NCBI GenBank assembly: GCA_002362175.1
Contig: DETU01000091.1
Coordinates: 1 to 18,676, forward strand
Source of the DNA: Ruminococcus sp. UBA3280
GTDB taxonomy: Bacteria > Bacillota > Clostridia > Oscillospirales > Ruminococcaceae
Length of the DNA stretch: 18,676 nt
Direction: 5' to 3'
Below are positions 7,730 through 13,755 of the stretch, piece after piece; position 1 is the stretch's first letter; the number at the start of each line of letters is the position of its first letter. The position numbers and the translations under genes were made by a program. The notes under the pieces are model-generated. The model saw only the letters and a program-made list of their open reading frames with translations, was not told the origin of the DNA and ran no database searches.

Positions 7730-8604
7730 GACCACTCCCCTTTTGCCTGATTTACATAATAAAGCATTATCTCTTCAAGAGTGGTTTTTTCGGAAATAAA
7801 ATTCGGATATTTAAGACCGGCTGTCTTAATGTCGTCCACCATTACGGACACACCAAAATCACTTATTCTTGCACTTATAAAATCACTTTGTTCAATACGG
7901 GAGTAGTCCTCTTTAGTACACTTTATAAGACCATGATTTTCAAGAATATCGTCCTTGTAACCGCTTAACAAGATTTTTCCTCTGTCAATGAAAGTCACAC
8001 TGTCGGCAATTTTTTCGAGGTCGGACGTTATGTGGGACGACATCAGAATACTATTGTTTTCGTCCTGAAGATATTCAAGGAATATGTCAAGAATCTCACT
8101 TCTTACAACAGGGTCAAGACCTGTTGTAGCCTCGTCCATTACGAGAAGTCTCGCATTATGCGAAAGTGCAATTGCTATTTGAAGTTTCATTTTCATGCCC
8201 TTTGAAAACTGTCCCGTTTTCTTTTTTACGGGAAGTCCGAAACGTTCAATGTATCCGAAAAAAACCTTTTCGTCCCAGTTCCTGAAAATATCCCTCATTA
8301 TGATGTTTATATTTCTTATACTTAAAGTATCGTGTAGCGGAAGTTCGTCAAAAACAACGGCAATATTCTCCTTTATTTCAAGCTCGTTCCGAACGCTGTC
8401 AAGTCCGAAAATCTTCACTGAACCGCTGTCCTTTGAAATAATGTTCAGAATAGCTTTGATAGTGGTTGTTTTTCCCGCACCGTTCTGTCCGATAAATCCC
8501 ATTATACTGCCTTTTGGTACGCTGAAACTTACGTTATCCAGATTAAAACCGTCATACTGTTTTGTAAGACCGTTTATCTCAATGGCATTTTCATAATCAG
8601 TCAT
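7726..8604 (-). CDS. ABC transporter ATP-binding protein, YtrB-like
   Basis: The 292-residue protein drives the ABC-2 permeases encoded just downstream. Visible motifs are Walker A GQNGAGKTT (39-47), a degenerate signature QFSKGM (132-137) in place of LSGGQ, Walker B LLVMDEATTGLDP (153-165, DEAT rather than the usual DEPT) and the switch histidine H191 in SSHI. The Q-loop region reads VVFDELPLHDTLS. That altered set is typical, from memory, of the YtrB/BcrA-like exporter branch. ATG 8604 follows GGAGGAG at 6 bases, one base after the GntR stop. The C-terminal 80 residues are a substrate-independent extension common in this branch. Confidence 0.9.
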   Translation of the reverse strand: MTDYENAIEINGLTKQYDGFNLDNVSFSVPKGSIMGFIGQNGAGKTTTIKAILNIISKDSGSVKIFGLDSVRNELEIKENIAVVFDELPLHDTLSIRNINIIMRDIFRNWDEKVFFGYIERFGLPVKKKTGQFSKGMKMKLQIAIALSHNARLLVMDEATTGLDPVVRSEILDIFLEYLQDENNSILMSSHITSDLEKIADSVTFIDRGKILLSGYKDDILENHGLIKCTKEDYSRIEQSDFISARISDFGVSVMVDDIKTAGLKYPNFISEKTTLEEIMLYYVNQAKGEWS

Positions 8605-8605
8605 G

Positions 8606-8980
8606 TTAATCTCCTCCGTAAATTATATCAAGAATTTCTTTGAGTTCCTCAAGTGAAACTCCGCCCTGTTTAGCCTTTTCGCAAGCCTGCGACAAAAGTT
8701 CTTCCGTCTGTCTGAGACACTCCTCACGCAGAAATTCGGTATTCTGTCTTTTCACAAAACTACCTTTACCCGTGTAGGATTCTATAAAACCGTCACGTTC
8801 AAGCTCCTCATATGCACGTTTTGTCGTTATCACGCTTATGTGCAGGGCAAGTGCCAATGCCCTCATAGACGGTAAAGCGTCCCCTTCTTTAAGAGTACCG
8901 TTGATTATCTGTGCCTTTATCTGTGATGAAATCTGCTCGTAAAGCGGTTCACCACTTGAATTTGAAATAATTATATTCAT
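8606..8980 (-). CDS. GntR family repressor, YtrA subfamily
   Basis: The 124-residue protein has an N-terminal winged helix (about 8-76: PLYEQISSQIKAQIINGTLKEGD..PSMRALA..L..S..T.KRAYEELERDGFIES..GKGSFV) and only about 45 further residues. That short helical C-terminus is the hallmark of the YtrA subfamily, which dimerises without a ligand-binding domain. It is first in the operon ahead of ATPase, two permeases and CPBP protease, as ytrA heads ytrABCDEF in B. subtilis. ATG 8980 follows GAGGCGG at 4 bases. A perfect 21-bp palindrome overlapping its own promoter is a likely operator, so autorepression is inferred. In known cases such operons are induced by cell-wall-active antibiotics; the inducer here is unknown. 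Confidence 0.92.
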   Translation of the reverse strand: MNIIISNSSGEPLYEQISSQIKAQIINGTLKEGDALPSMRALALALHISVITTKRAYEELERDGFIESYTGKGSFVKRQNTEFLREECLRQTEELLSQACEKAKQGGVSLEELKEILDIIYGGD

Positions 8981-8996
8981 ATTTCCGCCTCAGTAT

Positions 8997-9017
8997 TGTA
9001 TATATAGTATATATACA
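8997..9017. promoter_or_regulatory. 21-bp palindromic operator at the GntR promoter
   Basis: A perfect palindrome with arms TGTATATATA (8997-9006) and TATATATACA (9008-9017) about a central G (9007). It touches the last base of the -10 box and covers the expected start point, so bound repressor would block initiation. GT...AC half-site ends fit GntR-type operators. Its AT-alternating make-up also occurs by chance in AT-rich DNA, but its length and placement argue for function. Confidence 0.65.
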
Positions 9018-9045
9018 TTATACACATATCAAGCAGCAATGTCAA
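9017..9045 (-). promoter_or_regulatory. sigma-A promoter of the GntR-ABC-CPBP operon
   Basis: On the - strand TTGACA (9045-9040) and TATAAT (9022-9017) lie 17 bases apart, both full consensus. Transcription would start near 9010, inside the palindrome annotated as operator. Confidence 0.88.
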
Positions 9046-9138
9046 CGATGCTTAATCACAAATATTATTGCGTATTTGTGTTAATTTCTGGCATTTCTCA
9101 CAAATATATAATTAAATGATATTTTTTTCTGAAATCTC

Positions 9139-9167
9139 TTGACAAATCACATATCATGTGCTATAAT
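9139..9167 (+). promoter_or_regulatory. sigma-A promoter of tRNA-Trp
   Basis: TTGACA (9139-9144) and TATAAT (9162-9167) with a 17-base spacer, full consensus, 30 bases before the tRNA. The bases between the two divergent promoters (9046-9138) hold no gene. They contain CACAAATA (9057-9064), its complement TATTTGTG (9073-9080) and a further copy (9099-9106), probably chance in AT-rich DNA. Confidence 0.9.
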
Positions 9168-9196
9168 AATATACGTTGTGAGAGACACAGCAATAA

Positions 9197-9272
9197 AGGG
9201 GTATAGCTCAGTTGGTAGAGCAGTGGTCTCCAAAACCACGTGCCGAGGGTTCAAGTCCTTCTGCCCCTGCCA
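9197..9272 (+). tRNA. tRNA-Trp (anticodon CCA)
   Basis: A complete 76-base cloverleaf. The acceptor arm AGGGGTA (9197-9203) pairs with TGCCCCT (9262-9268), the D-arm is AGCTCAGTTGGTAGAGCA, and the anticodon stem GTGGT/ACCAC flanks loop CTCCAAA with anticodon CCA. The T-arm contains GGTTCAAGTCC, and discriminator G is followed by an encoded CCA (9270-9272). Its 3' part doubles as the left attachment site of the element that follows. The element keeps the sequence intact, so the tRNA should remain functional, with a new terminator at 9286-9319. Confidence 0.96.
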
Positions 9273-9273
9273 T
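9256..9273 (+). repeat. attL core inside tRNA-Trp
   Basis: TCCTTCTGCCCCTGCCAT, identical to 18382-18399. Upstream TTCAAG here against TTCAAA at the right end differ by one base, as expected if the core is limited to these 18 bp and the crossover lay inside it. Confidence 0.9.
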
Positions 9274-9285
9274 TTTCAAAGTGGA

Positions 9286-9319
9286 GAAAACATCGAAACA
9301 TCGGTGTTTTCTTCTTTTT
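9286..9319 (+). terminator. element-borne terminator for tRNA-Trp
   Basis: GAAAACATCG (9286-9295) pairs with CGGTGTTTTC (9302-9311) with one G-U pair and a 6-base loop, then TTCTTTTT. It lies inside the element, 14 bases after the tRNA, and replaces the host terminator now at 18428-18456. Confidence 0.8.
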
Positions 9320-9339
9320 CATTATGTCTCAAAATCGGC

Positions 9340-9361
9340 TTTGTCCTTTGTTTGTCCTTTA
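9340..9361 (+). repeat. tandem arm-type repeats, left end
   Basis: Two adjacent copies of the 11-mer TTTGTCCTTTR (9340-9350 and 9351-9361), 66 bases inside the left core. The same pair recurs at 18237-18258 in the same orientation with one base changed. Paired direct repeats near both ends fit arm-type integrase binding sites, as in Tn916-like elements. Confidence 0.7.
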
Positions 9362-9379
9362 TTTCGGAAAAGCAGGTTT

Positions 9380-10570
9380 TTACGCTCCCTTTCGGCTGAG
9401 AATACAGCTTGCTACGCTGTCCATTGCTTTCGCCTGTGCTTCCTGAAAGGAATGAGCGTAGATGTTCAAAGTCGTTGAAGCACAGCTATGACCTAAACAG
9501 CCCTGCACCGTCTTGACATCGACACCATTGCTGATAAGAACAGAAGCGTTGAAGTGGCGGAAGCTGTGGATGTTCACGAAACGCATACCTGTCCTTTCGC
9601 AGAAACGCTCGAAGTATCTGTACGGCTGACGCATTCCCATAGGCGAGCCGTCTGTTTTCGTGAAAAGTCTGTCGCACTCTATCCACTTCGTACCCAGTTT
9701 CACCTTGTAGCCGTTCTGCCAAGTCTGAAATTCTTTCAGCTTTTGCATAACTTCGGACGGCAACTTGATGAAACGTACACTGCTCTCAGTTTTCGGGGTA
9801 TCGGTGTAGATTCCTTTCTCTTTGGTGTATTCGGACGTTCTGACAACGCTGAGAAGGTCATGCTCCCAGTCAATATCTTTCCATTCCAGACCGAGCAGTT
9901 CACCACGGCGAAGTCCTGTGAAGGCTGCCAGAGTAAAGAAAATCGTGTACTTATAGTTGGCTTCACTCTCGTTCTCAAACAGTTCAAGCATCTGCTGAAC
10001 CTCATCAAGAGAGTAAACCTCACGATCTTTCGCCTTTTTAGACGGCAGAACGACATTTTTACAGGGATTGTTAGTCAGCACCTGCATTCTCACTGCATAA
10101 TCGAAAATCGAGGAGATAAACGATATGTAGTTCCTCACCGTTTTCGGAGCATAGGGTGGAAGTTCCTTTCCCTTGCTGTCATAACGCTTCTCGCCTGCAA
10201 GGTCAACAATAAAGGTCTGTATCGTGCGAGTAGTTATCTTGTCCATACGAAGATGTCCGAGAGCCTTATAAACTTTTCCCTCACAATTGTGATAACAGCG
10301 AACAGTCTGAGTTTTGAGCTTTGTCTCCGCATACTGCTTAAACCAGTCCTCAGCAAAGTCCTGAAATTTTATCGCCTTGCTCTGGTAGCCGTTATTGCAG
10401 GCTTCCTCAAACATCACCATTTGGCGGTTGAGTTCCTTTTCAATCTGCTTTGGTGTTATTCCTTTGTCGGGCTTCCAAGTCTTGGTCTGAGTGACCTGAT
10501 TTCCCGATGTATCATAACCGCAGGAAACTCTTATCTGATAGGAGTCTCCACGTTTTCTTATCGTAGTCAT
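9380..10570 (-). CDS. int: tyrosine recombinase/integrase of the element
   Basis: The 396-residue integrase catalyses site-specific recombination between the element and the tRNA-Trp site. The N-terminus (1-60; IRKRGDSYQIRVSCGYD) is a small arm-binding domain as in Tn916-type integrases. A SAM-like core-binding domain follows (about 68-165), then the catalytic domain. Catalytic residues are R221 (TGLRRGE), K260 (TPKT), H335 and R338 (HSFR), H361 (LGHS) and Y371 (NIYAH): a full set. ATG 10570 is chosen because AAAGGA lies 9 bases ahead and the protein then starts as in relatives; the frame is open 27 codons further. The C-terminus points at the tRNA, the usual layout. It is probably driven by the promoter at 10623-10651. 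A separate excisionase is not evident. Confidence 0.95.
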   Translation of the reverse strand: MTTIRKRGDSYQIRVSCGYDTSGNQVTQTKTWKPDKGITPKQIEKELNRQMVMFEEACNNGYQSKAIKFQDFAEDWFKQYAETKLKTQTVRCYHNCEGKVYKALGHLRMDKITTRTIQTFIVDLAGEKRYDSKGKELPPYAPKTVRNYISFISSIFDYAVRMQVLTNNPCKNVVLPSKKAKDREVYSLDEVQQMLELFENESEANYKYTIFFTLAAFTGLRRGELLGLEWKDIDWEHDLLSVVRTSEYTKEKGIYTDTPKTESSVRFIKLPSEVMQKLKEFQTWQNGYKVKLGTKWIECDRLFTKTDGSPMGMRQPYRYFERFCERTGMRFVNIHSFRHFNASVLISNGVDVKTVQGCLGHSCASTTLNIYAHSFQEAQAKAMDSVASCILSRKGA

Positions 10571-10598
10571 AAAATGATTCCTTTCTATCATACAGATT

Positions 10599-10618
10599 TT
10601 ATGGCATACTCCTGTTAT
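10599..10618 (-). repeat. 20-bp motif in the integrase leader
   Basis: On the - strand ATAACAGGAGTATGCCATAA. It matches 18214-18233 on the + strand at 18 of 20 positions, so the two copies are inverted relative to each other near the two ends of the element. It lies between the int promoter and the int ribosome site. Confidence 0.55.
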
Positions 10619-10622
10619 TATA

Positions 10623-10651
10623 ATCTTAGCGCATATTTCTATGTGTGTCAA
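10623..10651 (-). promoter_or_regulatory. promoter of the integrase gene
   Basis: On the - strand TTGACA (10651-10646) and TAAGAT (10628-10623) with a 17-base spacer. A TATAAT-like stretch lies 6 bases further down but would need a 23-base spacer. Confidence 0.6.
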
Positions 10652-10684
10652 GTATTTCAGAAGTATGTCATATCTTTTTGTCTT

Positions 10685-11386
10685 TTATTCCAACTCTGAA
10701 GCTCTTGTTTTGTTTAATTTAAACCGGGCAAAATCGTCTGACAGACCGCACGCAGAAATAAATGCCATAGCCTTTCTGAGCTTTTCACGGTCTGAGATTT
10801 TCTGTGTCTGCTCATTAAGTTTCTCACGGGAGAAATACCGTTTTTCTTCCTCTGCTTTTTTATATGTAGCAAGCTCCGTGGAAACTGCTTCATATTTAGT
10901 TTTGAGAGCATTATATTTTTGAACTGCTTCATCACGTTCTTTACGGAGTTTCTTAGTCTGTTTTTGTGAAGCTACCTCTTTCTTTGCAAGGGCGGTCACA
11001 TTGTCCCAATCCTCTTGCGATACGGTGACTTTTCCGCTGAAAACAGTTTTTCCAGTTTCTACGCTGTCAATCTCGGTCAGCTTGACCTTTTTCTTTGCTG
11101 CCTTGTCGAGTTCAGCTTCAAGCTCTCTGATTTTATCCTGATGCTCGCCGTACTCCTGCACGATATAGCTGTACCCTCTTGACTTCTTCGGCTCGCTGAT
11201 CTCAATACTGTGAGCCTTGCATATCTGATGCAGGACTTCCCACTCTGCTAACCGCCAGCGATTGATTGCATTTGCACCTTTGCCATAGCCCATTTCCTCT
11301 AAGGCTTTCGCCATAGCATTTCGGATATCAAGTCCCTTGTCAAAATGCCCCACATGAACATAGTCGATATGCAAATGCGGAGTCAC
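10685..11386 (-). pseudogene. MobV/Pre-type relaxase, C-terminal remnant
   Basis: The 233-residue remnant begins at the relaxase motif TPHLHIDYVHVG, the metal-binding HLH motif of MobV (Pre/Mob) relaxases. It continues with the usual GLDIRNAMAKALEEMGY...NRWRLAEWE and a long charged coiled coil (about 70-200) to its natural end. In the family this HLH motif lies about 100-130 residues in, so the nicking domain is lost. The reading frame runs only four codons further upstream (HFKV) before meeting a stop in the IS3-like end. GTG 11386 opens the frame but is not a believable start. The partial protein would not nick DNA. Its place between integrase and the DUF3987 gene is the normal order in mobilisable elements. 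Confidence 0.82.
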
Positions 11387-11474
11387 TTTGAAGTGTTATA
11401 CTGAAAGAGCAGTCGACAAACACCCAAAAATCTGGTAGAATAAGAATAATGAAAACCAGAAAGGGAAAACGACT

Positions 11475-11750
11475 ATGAAGTACAGTAAAGAATTCAAGGA
11501 AGAAGCATTAAAGCTTTCGGATGAGATCGGACTGAAAAAGGCTGCTCAGCAGTTGGGAATACAGTATTACACACTCTCAGACTGGCGAAGCAAGCGAAAT
11601 GCAGCTATAAAAGCTAATAAGTATCAGATGACCGATGACGAAGCAAAGCTGCGAATTACGGAGCTTGAGCGAGAAAATGCTGAGCTTCGCAAAACAAATG
11701 ATATTCTCAAGGACGCACTCGGTTTTTTCGCAAGAGACCGGAAGAAGTAA
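11475..11750 (+). CDS. IS3-family transposase OrfA
   Basis: A 91-residue protein with an N-terminal helix-turn-helix (about 4-45: YSKEFKEEALKLSDEIGLKKAAQQLGIQYYTLSDWR) and a C-terminal leucine-zipper-like coiled coil (about 55-82), the standard OrfA plan. AAAGGG lies just before ATG 11475. Near its end the heptamer T TTT TTC (11723-11729) in the orfA frame is a classic -1 slippage site, which would fuse it to orfB to make OrfAB transposase. Since orfB is truncated, OrfA here can at most act as a DNA-binding regulator. Confidence 0.88.
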   Translation: MKYSKEFKEEALKLSDEIGLKKAAQQLGIQYYTLSDWRSKRNAAIKANKYQMTDDEAKLRITELERENAELRKTNDILKDALGFFARDRKK

Positions 11751-12152
11751 AGACAAGCGAACGCCATCTGTTCGTCAATGAGTTCCGCAGCAAGTACGAC
11801 GCAGAAGCGATATGCAGATTCCTGAAAATCAGCGAATCAGGCTATTATCGCTGGCTCAGAAATCAGGGCAAGCCCGGTGCGAGACAGCTTCTTCTGGTCA
11901 AAATACAGGGAATTCTTTCAGAGCATCCTGACAATAAGAATTACGGTGTCAGACGGATGCAGGCAGCTCTTGCACAGAAAGGCACTCATGTCAGCCTCAG
12001 GACAGCATATCGCACTATGAGCGAAGCCGGGCTTATCCACAGGCATCGCAAACCTCACGGTATCACAAAGGCTGATACTGAAACCCAGAACAGGGAGAAT
12101 CTGATCAAGAGAGATTTCACTGCCACCGCACCGCTGAAGAAGCTGCTGACCA
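11723..12152 (+). pseudogene. IS3-family transposase OrfB, N-terminal fragment
   Basis: Read in the -1 frame after the slippage heptamer at 11723-11729. Translation gives FRKRPEEVKTSERHLFVNEF and then a typical OrfB N-terminal domain (ISESGYYRWL, NYGVRRMQAAL, HVSLRTAYRTM, GLIHRHRKPHGIT), up to NLIKRDFTATAPLKKLLT. In intact relatives the next residues lead into the DDE integrase core. Here the frame enters foreign sequence at about 12152, so all three catalytic acids are missing. Confidence 0.82.
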
Positions 12153-13134
12153 CTTCGGGAACAGGCTGTGTGTCGTATCGCCTTGTACCGATATTGCTTT
12201 TTGGGAAACAATACATAAATCTTGATATCAGACCACTTCCACGAAAAGCTGAGTTGTTTATCATGCTGTCAAAAACATAGGACTGACAGGCAAGACAAAT
12301 GCTCATGTACGGCTTTTTAAGGGTGATACTCTCCCTTGTTGCCCTGTCACTGATGTAAGGCTCGCCGTTCCACGACTTCAAAAGCAAATCGAGGTTAGGG
12401 ACGTTATTACTGTATCGTCCGCTAAAGTTACCGAGCATACCGGCTTCGTCCTAGATCATCAGCAGAGTACCGTTATCTGCAAGCTGATTGACGAGCGATT
12501 CAGGTGTAATATCATCAACGACTATCCTGCGGAAATTACTTTCAGGAAGGTTGCTGATTTCCGTCTGGAGTTTGGCTATCTCATAGGCAGTCACATCACT
12601 CTTCTTTTCAAGAGCCGTAAGCCTGCCCTCTAAGAGCTTGCGTTCAGCCTGCGCCTTGAAGATATCCTGCTTGTTGTTCTCATTCCAATCGTGGGCGAAT
12701 TGTTGGTACGGTCGTTTCACCATTGAAATGACTGGTAACTTTTTAAAACTCGGCTCTGCTACGGTCAAGGCATCAAGCACCAGCGGTTCGGTGTGGTCTC
12801 GTTTTGCCGACATACGGTACACTCCCGAAAAGCAGTAGCTCACTGCCGAGAGTATCGCCGTCCCTGCCATTGCAACGTCCGTCGATGTTGTAGTTGCAAT
12901 CGCCTGCGCCATTTCCCTTAATATGGGTGGAAGTGCGTTCACGGGGAACGGCAGGAGGTTTGTTCCGTCGGGACGGAGTGGTGTGGGTGTTGCCCACTGA
13001 TTTTCGTTGTTCAATGAATCATCATCGTCCTTTCTTTTTGTAACGTATTTTAGTGTGATAATTATTGTACGCCGTGAATCTTTCTTGTCCAGCCACAATA
13101 GCACACAAATTTTGCAGAGATTTAAGTTTTCCAC
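12153..13134 (-). pseudogene. DUF3987 (YfjI-like) replication-type protein, nonsense-mutated and truncated
   Basis: Two reading frames on the - strand (13134-12451 and on from 12447) are one gene in the same frame, split by TAG at 12450-12448 in the context LLMI*DEAGMLGNFSGRY. Relatives have LxISDE here, so a Ser codon TCG-to-TAG change is likely. The family motif normally written AEPGERKS, near residue 120, reads AEPSFKKLP, so its P-loop-like part is also altered. The 3' end is lost at about 12152 against the IS3 remnant (last family-like residues TRRYDTQPVPEVV). The likely start is TTG 13014, with AAAGGA upstream, giving NNENQWATPTPL. DUF3987 proteins are primase/helicase-associated proteins of plasmids and mobilisable elements. 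This copy is dead. Confidence 0.75.
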
Positions 13135-13690
13135 AGTCTGTTTTGACCGTCAGAAACTCACTGTCAATTTTATCCTCCATATATATACCGAAAAATTTCA
13201 GTTTGTCAACCGAATTTCAAGAAAAAAATTGCTTAAAAATCTCAGATTCTACATTATACCTAAAAACATCAGCAGTTGATTGTATGTTATGTTCATAGTC
13301 ATATATTGCAGATTGAATACAGCCTTCTATATACCTAATGAGATAATCGTTGATTCGGGAAGAAAATTTACTATTGTTTACAGAAACTTAACATTTATTT
13401 CTGACTCAATTAGTCATAACCATTTTCTGTCGATAAACTTCCTCTACTATACAACCGGGAAAAATCAAATTTTTGGGTAGATTTTAAGAAATTTTTTGTC
13501 TAAAAATCAAAATTTCTACTTTTTACATAAATTTAAACAGATGTTTTTGTTTCTTATAACGGCAGAAATAAAAAAATATATTTAAATTATCTTGCCTCGA
13601 TTGCCTGTTGACGAGCCTGCCCGGCAATTAGGTAGTGTCGGAGTCAAGATAATAATACACGCAAAAGTCTACAAAAAGTCTATAAAACCG
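13135..13690. other. AT-rich non-coding stretch between the replication remnant and the R-M operon
   Basis: About 550 bases without a convincing gene; the reading frames of 66-90 residues here have no ribosome site or protein-like make-up. From 13170 to 13590 the base composition is very AT-rich. It ends in a GC-richer island (13591-13645) holding nested inverted repeats, annotated separately. It may hold regulatory sites of both flanking units or an old recombination joint. Confidence 0.5.
13586..13653. repeat. nested inverted repeats upstream of the R-M operon
   Basis: Outer arms ATTATCTTG (13586-13594) and CAAGATAAT (13645-13653), 9 bp perfect. Inner arms ATTGCC (13600-13605) and GGCAAT (13623-13628), 6 bp perfect, enclosing TTGACG. 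The whole is a GC-richer patch in AT-rich DNA about 40 bases before the R-M promoter. Confidence 0.5.
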
Positions 13691-13719
13691 TTGCTTTTTT
13701 TGGCGAAACATGATATAAC
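13691..13719 (+). promoter_or_regulatory. probable promoter of the R-M/DUF4238 operon
   Basis: TTGCTT (13691-13696) and TATAAC (13714-13719) with a 17-base spacer. The start would fall near 13726, leaving about 30 bases to the ribosome site GGAGGAG (13744-13750). Moderate match only, which suits a restriction gene kept at low expression. Confidence 0.5.
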
Positions 13720-13755
13720 AAATAGTAAGAATTGCGGAGATACGGAGGAGATGTA

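Larger units (their letters stand above)
11389..12152 (+). mobile_element. IS3-family insertion sequence, right part missing
   Basis: An intact orfA and the first part of orfB are present, inserted on the strand opposite to the surrounding element genes. The left end is placed at about 11389 from the loss of relaxase frame; the exact terminal repeat cannot be proven without the other end. orfB homology stops at about 12152, where the DUF3987 remnant begins in antisense. The catalytic DDE region and right terminal repeat are gone, so it cannot move by itself. The junction implies a deletion or recombination that removed the IS right half together with the 3' end of the DUF3987 gene. Confidence 0.85.

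Noticed and set aside
9057..9106. Three copies of CACAAATA/TATTTGTG between the divergent promoters
   Set aside because: Short AT-rich words are expected often here, and spacing is irregular. A further TTTCTCACAAATA match at 18638-18650 is within chance for this window size.
9139..9478. Short + strand open frames across tRNA-Trp
   Set aside because: They run through the tRNA and its terminator and encode nothing recognisable.
9554..10699. 381-residue open frame on the + strand
   Set aside because: It is antisense to the integrase, has no ribosome site and no protein-family look. The opposite frame has all catalytic residues of a tyrosine recombinase.
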